Made by a program: the position numbers and the translations under genes
Source: Xenopus tropicalis
Lineage: Eukaryota; Chordata; Amphibia; Anura; Pipidae
Assembly (NCBI RefSeq): GCF_000004195.4
Contig: NC_030685.2
Span: 57,536,048-57,600,047, forward strand
Length of the DNA stretch: 64,000 bases
Direction of reading: 5' to 3'
Part shown: in pieces, positions 12,619 to 24,190 of the stretch
How the letters are laid out: each line of letters opens with the position of its first letter
Position numbering within the stretch: position 1 is the first letter of the stretch
Notes under the pieces: model-generated
Told to the model about the DNA's origin: nothing
Databases searched by the model: none
The model's input: the letters and a program-made list of their open reading frames with translations, nothing else

Positions 12619-13005
12619 TTATACTTGCACATTAGCCTACAGCAAAAAAATCCAGTAGCACACTGAAGATGCAAATCGTGAAAAAATTGTATTTTATTTG
12701 CCCAAGTACATAAAAACAAGCAAAGAGCAACATTTCGGGACCCTCCGGACCCTTTCTCAAGCTTGAGAAAGGGTCCGGAGGGTCCCGAAACTTTGCTCTT
12801 TGCTTGTTTTTATGTACTTGGGCAAATAAAATACAATTTTTTCACGATTTGCATCTTCAGTGTGCTACTGGATTTTTTTGCTGTTGGATATTGACCCCCA
12901 TGCAAGGTGAGGTTCTTCCAGTATTTGCACCTGATACCCGTTTGGGTAAGTTAACAGAGGGTTGAGCTCCCCAATACTGCTATTGTTATACTTGCACATT
13001 AGCCT
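12619..13005. mobile_element. Penelope-like snap-back insertion with 20-bp target duplication
   Basis: The insertion at 12639-12985 (347 bp) is bounded by the exact 20-bp duplication TTATACTTGCACATTAGCCT at 12619-12638 and 12986-13005. Inside, the left 244 bp form a near-perfect palindrome (12640-12883), followed by a unique 102-bp tail ending ACTGCTATTG. Long, variable target duplications point to a retroelement rather than a DNA transposon. The inverted arrangement of a terminal segment is characteristic of Penelope-like elements. The GGGTCC...GGTCCCGAAAC sequence at the palindrome centre resembles the stem II and GAAAC part of the hammerhead ribozymes found in their terminal repeats. The architecture is seen directly. 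The class is inferred. Confidence 0.7.
12640..12883. repeat. 122-bp-arm near-perfect palindrome, no spacer
   Basis: The arms 12640-12761 and 12762-12883 are complementary at 120 of 122 positions. The only differences are two adjacent bases (CA against the expected AG near 12731-12732). The centre is the HindIII-like AAGCTT, with no loop sequence. Such a spacer-free hairpin is unstable during replication, so its survival suggests it is young, or that it is a tolerated 5' snap-back formed during reverse transcription. Confidence 0.97.
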
Positions 13006-14238
13006 GGCAGGATGGCAAGACATATGTGATGCCAACAGTGGAATTTAAAACCTAATTAAAAATTCTGCGGAAACCTCCAGTCTGTGTCAATGAAGAGATT
13101 TAGATAATTTGTCAAATTAAGAAAGATGAGGTTAAGTTGTCAGTGACATTGTTTCTCCTATTTTCTGACCTATAAAACCACAATATTTTGGTGTAAAGTG
13201 TATTTCCAGCCAGTAGAGAAGCATCTAAAAACTGCTCTCTCCACCTTCTCTATAAGCTAAAAAACACCAATACTGGCACTATCAAGTGTTGATGTGATTA
13301 GTGGCAGAATGGATTTCAGGTAGGGAAAATGGCATGTGTGCCATCATCCTAACATATTCATCACTTTCTCAAAAAGTTCCCTAATCTCCAATGTGACAAA
13401 CTACATTGCATAATTAGCAGGTTTGCCCTCATTACAGCCAATGACAAGCTTGACCTTTCTGTATAGAGATACCGAGAACTAAACTGCAGACCGCAGCTTG
13501 TAATAATGGCAGCCTACGAGCCAAGCTGCTACTGCAGCACAATATAATAATTTGCCTGAGTTTTGCATGTTACGGAGCCGAGGAAAACATCTGTGCGGAC
13601 ATAATATACAATATGTTTCCATCTCCAAGCACTCTGCAAAAAGGAAAAATCATAAGCCACTATGCATTTAATGATGGAATCCTTCAGTGTTATCAAGGGA
13701 CACAAAACTGCAGCGCACACCTGCATAATAGCCTCAGTATTCAATCACAATGCGCAATCCTGAAGCCCATTCAATATTTTCCCCTTAAACAAAATAGATC
13801 CAAAAACCCTTCAAAGTTTATTAAAAATAAACGTTTTTCTTTTTTTTCTGTCGACTGCCAGGGACATAGCATCATACCTTGGGGAAATACAGGGACCTGC
13901 TAAGGAGCGATTGGCCTTGGGAGCCTGTTCTGGATCAATGCATTTTATACTTCTTCTGAAATACATCTCAGGAACTGACATTTACCCACTCAGTCAACCA
14001 CGGAAGATGGTGTAGCTCTACAAAGGAAGAGAGTGGATGGGGGCTCTAATACAGAGGATTTCGAGAGCAAAAAGGACTATATCACGGATAGGAGGGTAGG
14101 TTTTGTATGAATGGTGTACTAGACCTCATGCGCATGAGTTGCTCTAGTAAAAAATAAAAAGTATCTCTACCAAGGCAAGTAGTAGCTTCCAAACATAGAT
14201 ACAAATCTTAATATGCTGGGTATGTTTGGTTCACACAT
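13006..14238. other. Non-coding block with candidate conserved element
   Basis: No gene. About 13390-13620 (around GCCCTCATTACAGCCAATGA and GTAATAATGGCAGCCTACGA) contains no repeat I recognise and resembles conserved non-coding sequence. The overlapping frames at 13529-13744 (-) and 13613-13903 (+) look like chance. Confidence 0.35.
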
Positions 14239-14326
14239 TAAGGGCTATGACACACGGGGGGAAAAGTCGCCCACGACAAACCTCCCTGTTCGCGGGCGAC
14301 TATCTCACAGTGTGCCTGAGCCCTAA
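14239..14326. mobile_element. Very short PIF/Harbinger-type MITE, TAA duplication
   Basis: An 82-bp element (14242-14323) starts GGGCTATGACACAC and ends GTGTGCCTGAGCCC, which are inverted repeats. Each side is flanked by TAA (14239-14241 and 14324-14326), the 3-bp duplication typical of PIF/Harbinger. The interior keeps AGTCGCCCACGACAAAC and CGCGGGCGACTATCTC, a second inverted pair. I recognise it as an internally deleted member of a longer CpG-rich Xenopus MITE family. Confidence 0.85.
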
Positions 14327-15789
14327 GGTCACACCAAACATCTATTTAAGGCAAAATATATGGCAGAAAACTAGGCATACAGTATCTTCCTTTTAAACAC
14401 TGTTTAATGCAGCAGATGGTTGTTGCTTTGACATGTTGATGTCAAATGTGTGCTTGAAAACCTGAAGTAGGCTACTCAGTTTAGCAAAATATTATTGCCC
14501 CTGGGCACTGGGAATGCCTTAGTGACCTTGTTATGTAAAAACATGGTTACACTTATTAGAAGTAAATATCACAGAAAATGAGAAATATTTTTTTATTAAC
14601 TTAATGAGCACTAGTTTATATTCCACTGATACGCTTGCAGTGAAGACAAATGGGAGTAGACCATTATAGGAAGATGAATTACAAATTGATACAAAAGGGA
14701 AATACTCCTGCATACTCCTGTGATTAAAAAAAACACAATTTCAAAAACTATGCCAGAGTCCTCCCCATGGCTCCAGAGGGGTTCTTATTTGCTACAGCGC
14801 AGCTGCTGCAATATCAAGGCCATTGTACCATTTTGCAGTTATTGAAGTCAAAAAAAATATAACACTGCACTGCTGTTGGAAACAGGTGGGTTAAGGTTCA
14901 GATTGTATTTTTTTTTCAACCTGCTCATCATAATAAGTAATTCCCCACAGTGATAACACAGGGGTTTCATCAATTCACTATTCTTGCCCTGTAATACTAA
15001 GGAGTGCCTCTGGGTCCAAACTGGGTGGCCCTGAATTGAATGGCTGGCTGCTTAGTGTTCCAGATTTTGTGTACCACCCAGTCTCTAAATTGTCCTATTC
15101 CAGCACACGTGCTAGCATCTCTACACAGAGTACAACCTGTTATGTAAACTTCCTCGGAAAACTCTGGAACAGAAATATTAACTGTTTATAAGAGATATAA
15201 ATGTCATTTTGGAGTCAGCAGAGATAGTGACCAGAGTGGCAAGGCAGGCTGCAGTTTATGGAAAGTGAGAGTAGCCTCCACTGGGAAAATAAATTGTTCA
15301 AACTAGAACAGACTGACACCCATCAAAAGGTCAGCTCGATACAGATCAAATTAGACCAGTCAGAACAAGAGGGAAAAAACATTTCAGGGAATAAGCCATA
15401 ATTATTCATTTCATTAGAAGAATTCATCCAATTCAACAAATCCATCCTAGTAGCTGAGCATTAAACCAGGAAATACAGTATAAACATATATTCCATTCCC
15501 ATTAGCCCAGCAATTCTCTTAACTACAGGTACCCGTATAAGACATTAGCCTGCTCTAGGGGATGCTGGGAGAAGCATTCTTATTTTTATAAGAATTCTTA
15601 ATTATTCTCTTATTAATTCTTATTCTTATATATCACCTGTTGATTGAAAACAGGAGTAGACCCTAAATGTAACAGCAAAGGATTTAAAAGAAACATAAAT
15701 AATGTAGTGCCTCAACAGAGTTTTCCCTATGCTATAGGCCTTGTCTGCTGCACAACCCACCAGCTGGTGGCACTGTTCTGATTCAGGCC
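14327..15789. other. Non-coding block, nothing recognised
   Basis: No supported gene or repeat. 15570-15640 is a local AT-rich duplication of TCTTATT and AATTCTTA words. Confidence 0.45.
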
Positions 15790-16027
15790 ATGGAAAAGAA
15801 GAAGCAAAGCAAGAAATAGATTTTGTGCATTCTCTGTCTAGATTAAAATATAACTTTTATTTTACATTTATAAGTAAAAGTTATATTTTAATCTAGACAG
15901 AGAACGCACAAAATCTATTTCTTGCTTTGCTTAAGTATTTATGGGTGGGAGACACCTTGTGCTGCTCTGTGCTGATGTAGGATAGGTGTATCGAGTATTT
16001 TCTTTGTATTCTCCTATGGAAAAGAAG
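15790..16027. mobile_element. Second snap-back insertion, 12-bp target duplication
   Basis: The insertion at 15802-16015 (214 bp) is flanked by ATGGAAAAGAAG at 15790-15801 and 16016-16027. The left part is an inverted repeat: arms 15802-15859 and 15875-15932 (58 bp, one mismatch) around a 15-bp AT spacer. A unique 83-bp tail to 16015 follows. The layout (palindrome on the left, single-copy tail on the right, long duplication) is the same as at 12619-13005, although the sequence is unrelated. It is therefore probably a member of a different retroelement family made by the same mechanism. Confidence 0.75.
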
Positions 16028-16398
16028 ATCCATCAAGTGGCAAACCTACAATAACTGCAAAAGCCTTACTTGCTATAGCTTTTCCATATAAAGTGATGAA
16101 TTCCCATGTATCTCTATGGGGTATGATCTAATTTAGTTGTATCTAAAAGTGGCTAAAATATTAAATATTAAAACTAAAATATTTGTGTCCCTGCCCTGTA
16201 ATGGTTACCATTTATGATAAGTTCTTAATGCAACAGGCTATTTAGGTATTGAATCCTGATCGTCCAGAGCCATAATGCAGTGACAAATACAGAAATATCT
16301 TTAGGGATCATGTTTCTCTAAAAGGAACATGCATTTTATGCACTGGACATATTGGTCTCTGCCTCTCATACTTCAGTGATCTGCACTTCTCTACATTC

Positions 16399-16704
16399 AT
16401 CTACACCAGGGGTCCCCAACCTTTTTTTCACCACGGACCTGTTGCAAGCCGAACATTTTTTCCACGGATTGGCGGGGGAGAGGGGGGGTGCGCATGCGCA
16501 TGGCGTTCATTCACATGTTCATGCGCACCTTTTATCTGTGCCTCCATGCGTGTCTTTATATGCGCGACGCGTAACTTTGAACGCACAGAGCATCATATTG
16601 TGCCTTTTTATGTGCGCCGCCTCCATTTTTACTGCAGGGAGGAACAGAGGCGGCCCACTTGAAAGCTGCCCACGGCCCGGCGGTTGGGGACCCCTGATCT
16701 ACAC
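16399..16704. mobile_element. hAT MITE with exact 8-bp target duplication, CpG-rich
   Basis: A 290-bp element (16407-16696) starts CAGGGGTCCCCAACCTTTTT and ends CGGCGGTTGGGGACCCCTG, which are inverted repeats. It is flanked by a perfect 8-bp duplication, ATCTACAC, at 16399-16406 and 16697-16704. The interior is rich in CG dinucleotides and alternating purine-pyrimidine words such as GCGCATGCGCATGGCG, unusual for the surrounding AT-rich DNA. The 165-codon open frame at 16352-16849 runs through it and is not a gene. Confidence 0.92.
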
Positions 16705-19700
16705 TACACATAAGCACATTATACTGAGACAGTGTAACAGTAATAAATATGCATGGTCAATGAACAACTGTGCAAAGCACACAGCACATAATTTAGGCTC
16801 ATGGGGTCTTTACATTCCTCCCTCAAAAACTTACTGGTCAAATATATAATTAAAAGCTTGTCTCAAGAAGGAAGCCCATTATTAGCCACTATGATGTAAA
16901 AAAGACACCCATCCTTTGGCAAATGCATTGTATCAAGAGAATTTTTTTAGAGAATTAGCAGGGAAAGGGGGGCAATGGAGAGAGGGATATAAAAGCCTCC
17001 GATGGGGGAATGTAGCAACGGATTGAGAGAGAGGTCTCTGTCGTGAATAAAAAACAGGGGGCTGAATGTGGGACCATGCTGGTCTATGCATGCTGTGCTT
17101 GAAAATGTGAGGGGCAACATGCAACTCTTTGATAACAATGTGACGGTAGTGCTTTGGAATGCAGAGAGGGGGGCATCCTGAAAGTCTGTCCCTTGGCTGT
17201 GTGGCTACAAAATTCTTATGCCATATTCCCTTATTTAAGTTATAGCAACCTAGACAGCCAAGTGGAACATAACATTTTGAAATAAAGGAGGGTTACTGAG
17301 AACAAAAAAAAAGTACTGACAATTCTCATTTTTACAAATTAAATAGCTCAGTGTCAAAATGCAGTATTTTGTTTTGTTTCCATTTGTGTAAGATTATAGT
17401 ATGGCTGCACTTGTAGGTTGGAGGCCAGTCTCTTATGGGGCTCCTTGCCAGCCTTAGTCAAGCCCTTTTAGCCAAAGTGACTGCCTTTAACTTTGTATTT
17501 CATCCATGAAGTAGAGAACAATCAACTGCACATTTATTTCATGTTCTTCAAACAAAGACCAGATGTAATTCATGTATAATTTATTTAACCCTGAGGGTCT
17601 TGAATTCAATCCATGGGAACCTCGACTACAGTGTTGTTTGTAGGGAATTCTTCACACAAGAATAAGCAATGACATATATCTTTAGATAAAAGATCCTGAG
17701 CATCTGATGGCTTGGGGGACATGGGTGGCCTACCTATGAACTGTGATCACATTAACAAACAATTGCAGGTAGGATAGCACTGGCCAAACCGCCTGCACAA
17801 TCCATATAGAATGCAAGCCCTTGGGGTAATATATGTATATCTTTATTTATGTATGCCTCTGTTCATTAATTTATTATGTTGAACTTTCCCCAGTCCTTCT
17901 AATAGTAGCATATTTATTCTGGATTTACACATATATTACACAAATACATGAGGCTGCCATACAGACTGGCCAGTTACTGAACAGCGACAAAAGAGAAAGG
18001 TTGATTATCCTTCACTGCTTTCCTCCTTGGCACTGCCATTTAGGATGACTTGCACCAGTTATCAGCACAACAGCCTTCTAAACCACCTGTAATTATAGGA
18101 GACTGGAAATAATGGACGTGAGATTTTGTTTGCATACCCTACACTCTTTTGGGGGACTAAAGATCCACAGGATTGGAATTCTCTACCCTGAATAGTATCA
18201 CATAGGTTTCCATGGTTAGAACATTTATAAATATGTTAGCATGCCTGGGCTGACAAACTGTACATTCTGGCAAATGCAAAAGGGCTGCTGTAAGCCATAG
18301 ACGTAGACAGACAATTTTTATTAAGCCTTTGTGAGCTCTTTGGGCCTCTGTGTACTTGAAATGCCAGGGCCTATTTTAAATCTCAGTCTGAAGCTGTACG
18401 GTAATGTTTTTTTCCCTGCAAAATGTCTCTTCAAAGGTGCATCATGTTTGCACTTCCAGTCGTTCCATTACTTCCTACTAGGCTAAATGCCCACAAAAAT
18501 GTCATGACGTCTGCATAAAGCGAGGACAGAAAACTGCACTTCTCGGTACTGAAAGCCAATTTTTAAAGCAAATACTCTTGAAAAATACAAAGAAACTGAT
18601 TTTAAATGTCACAGCGATAAATTGACTTAAATTGCATCTGGTAACAAAGTCTACAAAAATAAGCTGTGTTGTGACATGGTGAGCATGCCCAGCAAAAACA
18701 AACAAGGGTAGTTTACTTTATTGTAATACAAAAGAATGTTTCAGATTTCAGTGGCAACCAAGAAAACAAATGAAAAACTTATATAAATACATATTTTAAA
18801 AGAAACAAATATGCAGCTATAGTCCATTATTAAAAAGCACAGCACAGGAGATTTGGCTAAATAAACACTGTGATGATTAAAATGCTTATATTCATGGAAT
18901 GGGCCCTGTACCCTTATTACTCTGCAGACCCCTCTGGTGGTAACAAGGTTAATGATTTCCGAACTGTTCCTTCTTTTACGCTCCACTGCTGTTCCCAATA
19001 AAGAGCAGTAATTTGCAGAAAACTTCAGAGTTTATTTTCATCTTCCCCTCTGTACACAGGGAGATATAAGGTGAATTCGGCCCTCTCTCTTAATAAAATT
19101 AGCATCTCAAAAAATATGTCATTTCCCCGGAACATGGAGCGTGTCTATTAATGCAAGAAGCAGATTGTCTTTCTTCGTTCCTTAATTTGTTTCATCTAAA
19201 AGCAATTCACTCAACATCTTGTCGCCCTCTGGCAGCCTGGTTTACTTATCTGCACTTAATTTCTCATTTGGACCAAAACAAACTCTTTACACCAGCCTGC
19301 TAAGCGGCCTGTGGTGTGTTTGAGAGCACCGCAGGGTTACCCACCCAAAGCATGATTAACTATGATTACTGACCCTTGTAAAATCTAACTGTCTACTTCA
19401 AGCTGACAGTTTGTGCGACTTCAATCATCATTACTGTTTGTGAGATCAGAACGTTTTTTTTTTTTCTTTTCTTTACCCTAATATTTTTATTCAAAAAATG
19501 TAATTTAATTTTTTTTAATTTGTTTGGCAAAATGTATTGTTTAATACAATTCCAGCATTTACATATTTTTTTTTCTTTTAAACAAAGAGCCTGTAGCGTT
19601 GCAAGTGCAAAAGTCTGGCGCGTGTGATGACAAAAGTATATTATTATCTGGCTGTGTAATCTCCGACTGCCTAATAATGAACCAACATAAAAGCATGTGT

Positions 19701-22700
19701 ATTTTTAGCAGTAAATTTTCCAGTTTGCTTGGGTCTTTGTGCCAGAGAAAAGAAACTAACATGATTTTTCGCTTAACTGGTAATACGGCAATACACCACA
19801 AACACTGATAGACACAGTAAATAAACACATTTGCTTTACACATAGTATATAAAATTGCAAAAACAAAAATTGAGGAGGGGGGGAATCACTAAGCATTCAG
19901 AAGATTCTATTCACATTTGTATTTGTCCTGAAGCCACTACAGCTAAATGTTGGTATATGTATATAAACACACAATAAAGGAGTATTTGTATAAAGTTATT
20001 GTGTTTCAAACTGTTAAACTGGCTGAATTTATTACAATGCATCACCAAATCAGATTTTTTTACTGTTAATATAATATTTGTATATGTATGTGTTTCCGGT
20101 TTGCTCAAGTAAAAGTGATTAAGTAGAAAGTGTTACAAGATATGTGGTTAGGTGTGAGTCTGTATTATGATCTCCCTTTTGACACATGTTAATCATTATA
20201 CACGAAGTGAAGGAGATTGTGTTAAACTCATCATAAAGAGCTAATAATTTACCTGGGGTCAATAAGGATTTATAAGGCATACTACTCTATATGAATGTAT
20301 GTATCTATGCATAACGCCACATGTAGAGGCAGCATGGTACAGGTGTAGAATACATAGCACAGAGACAGTTTTAATAATCTGCTTTATGATATTATTGATT
20401 TTTCTAGAAATATGTTATAAAAAGGAAAATTAAGCATAATATGTATTAATAAGCAACAGTATATAGAAATAAAGCTGGACCTATCTTACTGATTTGTATG
20501 CTCTTTAGCAATAAGCTGCAGCAGGGGAAACAGCAAACAGTGGCAGGGAACACATTATTTTCTTATGTCCTGCAAACGGCATGAAAGAATTCTCTAGGAC
20601 AAGCCTTACAGACATTCCAATTGGCCATCAGAGATGTCAGCATTCAACTGTCTGTGAGTCAATGGGAATATATTTTGTTTACCGACATGATTACATTGAT
20701 TGACCATACAAGTAGGATCCAGGGCTCTGGCACTGCAAGTGTTAAAGAGAGGGAGTGTCCCCATTACTAATACCTTGTATTCCTCCCAGAATACTTGTCT
20801 TTAGTAATGCAAGCTGTGCTAGTGTCTAATCATACTCAGTATTTGCAAAACAAAGGGTAGGATTGGTGGGTTTTAGTAAATGCACATACTGTATAACATA
20901 TTTATCCTGCCAGCTGCCTTTCTGCTAAAGCTGCAATCGTTTAAGGGAGGAATTGGCCTCCAACTATTCTAAACATTATTATCATTTTCAAGTAGAAAAA
21001 TGTCTTGGAGTTATTGAAATCAACAAATCCCACCTCAAATAACTATGGATATGTGCAGAGAAAAAAATCATCTAGCATATATATACCAAGAACACTGTGG
21101 GTAGCAAATGGTGATTAAATAAACTGCCCTACTGACTCCAAACCCCAGAATTCCAAGGTTATAAAACAGGGCACATCAGAAATTCCTTTTGATTAAGGTC
21201 TGAACAAAAGGAAAGGGCTTGAAAAGAACACTTAAGGTCACCAATGAAGAAGGAAATGATAAGGTCATGGGTGAAGATGACAAATGTTGGACAAGGACCA
21301 GACACATAACCCTTAAGATTACAGGCTCCAAATATCTCTATAAGAGAACAAAATGCTAAAGAATAGAATTGGGGGGGGGAACAAAAATCTATTGAAAGAG
21401 CATCAGACCTAAAAAACATCATTCTTAATTTGTCATTGTGTTTAAGTGGGGATAGGAAAGATTATTAAAAAAAATAAATAAAAACAGAAGCCTCCAAGCA
21501 CTAGGGCAAAATAGCACCTGCAGACTCAGGGTAGCATTAGATTTGAGGATCAACATCTCTCCAAGTACACAGTATCTGTAAAACTGTGTGTACACACTAC
21601 ATATCTCATTAAATGAACATAAACTAGTGTGAGTTATCAGGCCAGCTCTAGTGTAAATAAACAGAGGAGGTTACAGGGAAAGAGGCCAATGGCAGTTGGA
21701 TGTGGGTTCCTAGCCAGCACAGGAGTGTTACCAGGCTGCAGAAGGTCGCAGGAGGCAAACCTTAACTAAAGAAAATACCCCCCCCCCCTATTCTTTCATT
21801 CTTTTACAGCACAAGCGTGCAAAGGCTCACAATGCGACTTCACCCTTACAACAGGATTGACAGCTGCCTTACAATGGGACAACCCTCACAGTGTCAATAT
21901 AGTTATTTTTATTGACAAAGACTAAAGCTTTCATATATGAGGGACAAATAAGTTTGTGTGTGCGCGTGTGTACGAAAGTAAGACAAAGTCACGCCTGATG
22001 CACAGTTGGAGAGACGGTATTACTACACGCTGATATATCTCAGTCACCGAGCAGCTAAGGATTTGTAATTGCCTGGTTATTTCTACCTACAAATGCTGAA
22101 AGGCAGAACAGACAAGGGAAGAAATCAGCCCCCCGCACGCCGCTGCACCTGCTGCCTGTGAAACCATTCCAACACACACAAGTGAGAAGTCTTGTGAGCC
22201 AGTCAAACAGGCATGACCAGAAGTGGAGAAAATGATATGCAGACAAAGAGACAAGGAAGAGAGATGAATAGCAGTCTGTAATACAGAGCAGTCTGTCATC
22301 ACTCTCCGATAAACAGTGCTGCCCACCTGCTTCATGGGACATAGCCACACTGTGTAGCGGGAATCAAGCATTAATTAACCCCAGGAACACCAGCCCCTAT
22401 TCATTGGTGTCTCTACCCCCCAACTCTGAGCAGCACTAGGGTTCCAGTGCTACGCCTGCACGCTGGTTTGTCTTGCTTTCATCTCCTACCATGCAAGGGG
22501 TTAAGCAAATAGTTTCATGACAATGCAGTCCTTTTATAACGGTGTGAGATTTATACAAAGTGCTGCACTGGCACAGGCTGCCCATTCACTGCAACCAGGC
22601 AGACTGAGATTTTGTGGGTTTAACTCCAAACCCCAAGCACTGACGATACATGTGGGGTACCAAGAGGTGTTTATAACTGGCACCCCTGAATCCTCCTCTT

Positions 22701-23768
22701 ACTTTGAGATCAGGGACTTGTTTATACAAAATATGTATACAATAAACCTGAAGTGATCGAGGACTAGAAAACGTTTAGGATGCTGGAAATGAACTGATCA
22801 AAGCCTGAGGTTATATCACAAGCATCCAAATATCAATAAACTACAAATCCCACAATTCCAACAGCCACTGCCGAAAGTTGCCGTTCAAGAGAGTGATGCA
22901 GACTGCTGAGTTAAATCAAGCAAATCCACAGTTGCCCCCCAAAACCTGTCACTAAATAGTAATTGATAGAAAATCCAAGCTGAGCGTTTTTGGGCAGTTA
23001 CACTAAAATGCTTTGGGAATGTGCATATACACTTTTAGAGGGAGCTGGCAGCAACGTTCCTCTCGCAGGGTGAAGGGATAACTGTCTATGGTATAGACTT
23101 CAGTTTTACCCCTCACTCCAGACACACACACTAAAGTGATTATGGGTGTAATATAGTGTAGGAAGCATAATGGAAAAAGAGTATGAACAGAGGTGAGCAG
23201 AGTCAAGTGTCTATTATCTCAACTCCTCAAGGTCCAGACACAGGGACCCGCACTGCACAGCACTGAATGGCTTGGCAGACTAGCAGAGCATGAAGGCTAC
23301 AAGTGCCACATTAGACTGGTAATTAGAGGGATACACTCAAGAAAATTAAAATCCATCATGCCCTTACACAGTAATTGTAAAGGGTTTCATCTATCAGATA
23401 AAGGGTTAAAAAATAAGAAGGCAACAGGTAAAATTTAAAGGAGGGGACTGAGGGGCTGATAGGGCTCCTAGGGGGACATTAGGGGGAGGGGGCTGACTCA
23501 TTTGGCACAGGCAGGTTAAAGGGGTGAGAGTTGGTTGGGGGTTTGTTGGCACAAAACTGGCAGAGGCAGCTTGAAAGAATGGGGGGTGTTAAATTGGGCA
23601 GAGAATGTGGTTTGGAAGACTTGGGTAACAAAGTGATGGATCAATGGTGATGTTTGGTTGTATGAAACACTTGGATTTTGTGTATCAGTTACTACTGACC
23701 AGCTAGTTATTCCACTATTCCAATGCACTTCTCTTGTGTAATAGCTTGTTCTGCCCAATGGCACTTAC
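16705..23768 (-). other. Proximal part of presumed intron 1 (minus-strand gene)
   Basis: About 7 kb between the last MITE and the splice donor at 23768. No coding exon is supported. 17590-17960 may be a decayed tRNA-type SINE (GGGTCTTGAATTCAATCC, later ATGCAAGCCCTTGGGGTAAT). 18250-18395 is a truncated copy of the short repeat seen intact at 32909. 19120-19440 and 18480-18700 look like candidate conserved non-coding DNA. There are homopolymer runs at 19457-19467 (T), 21371-21378 (G) and 21781-21789 (C). The frames at 19559-19843, 22055-22371 and 23516-23764 have no support as exons. Confidence 0.4.
19120..19440. promoter_or_regulatory. Candidate conserved non-coding element
   Basis: This block contains no repeat that I know. 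It has many AT-rich transcription-factor-like cores (TTAATTTGTTTCATC, ACTTAATTTCTCATTTGG) set among moderate-GC sequence (GTCGCCCTCTGGCAGCCTGG). That texture is common in vertebrate developmental enhancers within first introns. No conservation could be computed, so this is a suggestion only. Confidence 0.25.
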
Positions 23769-23862
23769 CTGACTGGCCACAAGCTGCTTGTAGGGTGCCC
23801 AGTGCCCACAGCACACTCAGCCATACTGAGCACTGAAGTCTCCCAGCTGAACACATCCTCAT
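23769..23862 (-). CDS. Exon 1 coding part: signal peptide of an unidentified secreted or membrane protein
   Basis: On the minus strand, ATCACCATGA gives a strong start context (A at -3) at 23862, with an in-frame TGA six codons or fewer upstream. The frame runs 31 codons plus one base, then stops at CAG|GTAAGT (donor G at 23768), a consensus splice site leaving a phase-1 intron. The peptide has Arg2 and Arg8 at the N-terminus, a hydrophobic core from about residue 13 to 24 (V-W-L-S-V-L-W-A-L-G-T-L), and small residues near A26-A27-C28-G29, fitting a cleavable signal peptide. Phase-1 introns after the signal exon are typical of modular extracellular proteins (Ig, EGF, CUB, FN3 or LDL-receptor modules). 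The rest of the gene must lie left of this point or outside the window. I do not recognise the family. Confidence 0.75.
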
Positions 23863-24190
23863 GGTGATGAAACCTCAAATACTCTCCAAACTCACATGTC
23901 CCACTGGCATAGCATTCCCTCCAAAACCTCACCGGATCTCTTGGGGGCAAGAGACGGGCGCTTGGTGCCGCCCCCCCAGAGTAAAAGGAAAGTTATGTCC
24001 AGCCAGCTGTGCCCTCCTTGCCCAGTGTATTCCCGCTGGCACTGCCGCTTTCCCTGCTCTCACTTTACACAGATAAGTCCCGGGGTTGGCGCTGCTGCTC
24101 TCGGTTCCTGAGTGTGTCAGCGCTGCACAGTGCGAGCCGCCTGGCTCCATACAATCTTATGGGAAGCGACACGGACAGCGGAGAGCTGCC
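23863..24190 (-). promoter_or_regulatory. 5' UTR region with two upstream ORFs
   Basis: This is GC-rich minus-strand sequence directly before the signal-peptide ATG. Two short upstream frames overlap here. One of 7 codons (23915-23892) reads MLCQWDM and one of 11 codons (23910-23875) reads MPVGHVSLESI. Both terminate before the main start, the second only 12 bases upstream of it. If transcription starts above 23915, they would reduce translation from the main ATG. A weaker donor-like CCG|GTGAGG lies near 23934-23928 and could allow alternative splicing of the leader. The exact transcript start is not determinable by eye. Confidence 0.55.

Noticed and set aside
16352..16849. 165-codon plus-strand ORF
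   Set aside because: It is mostly the CpG-rich hAT MITE at 16407-16696, and the frame crosses both element borders.
17590..17700. tRNA gene-like B-box GTCTTGAATTCAATCC
   Set aside because: No A box at the right distance and no cloverleaf. Better explained as a decayed SINE.
22055..22371. Minus-strand frame containing CVCWNGFTGSRC, which fits the EGF C-terminal pattern C-x-C-x-x-G-F-x-G-x-x-C and lies downstream of the signal exon
   Set aside because: The four upstream cysteines and spacing of an EGF domain are missing, the flanking residues look random, and no acceptor/donor pair frames it in phase 1. Probably chance, partly from a TGTG-rich stretch.
23765..23950. Longer overlapping minus-strand frame over the signal exon
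   Set aside because: It has no ATG at its start and runs through the splice donor. The shorter ATG frame with signal peptide fits exon structure better.
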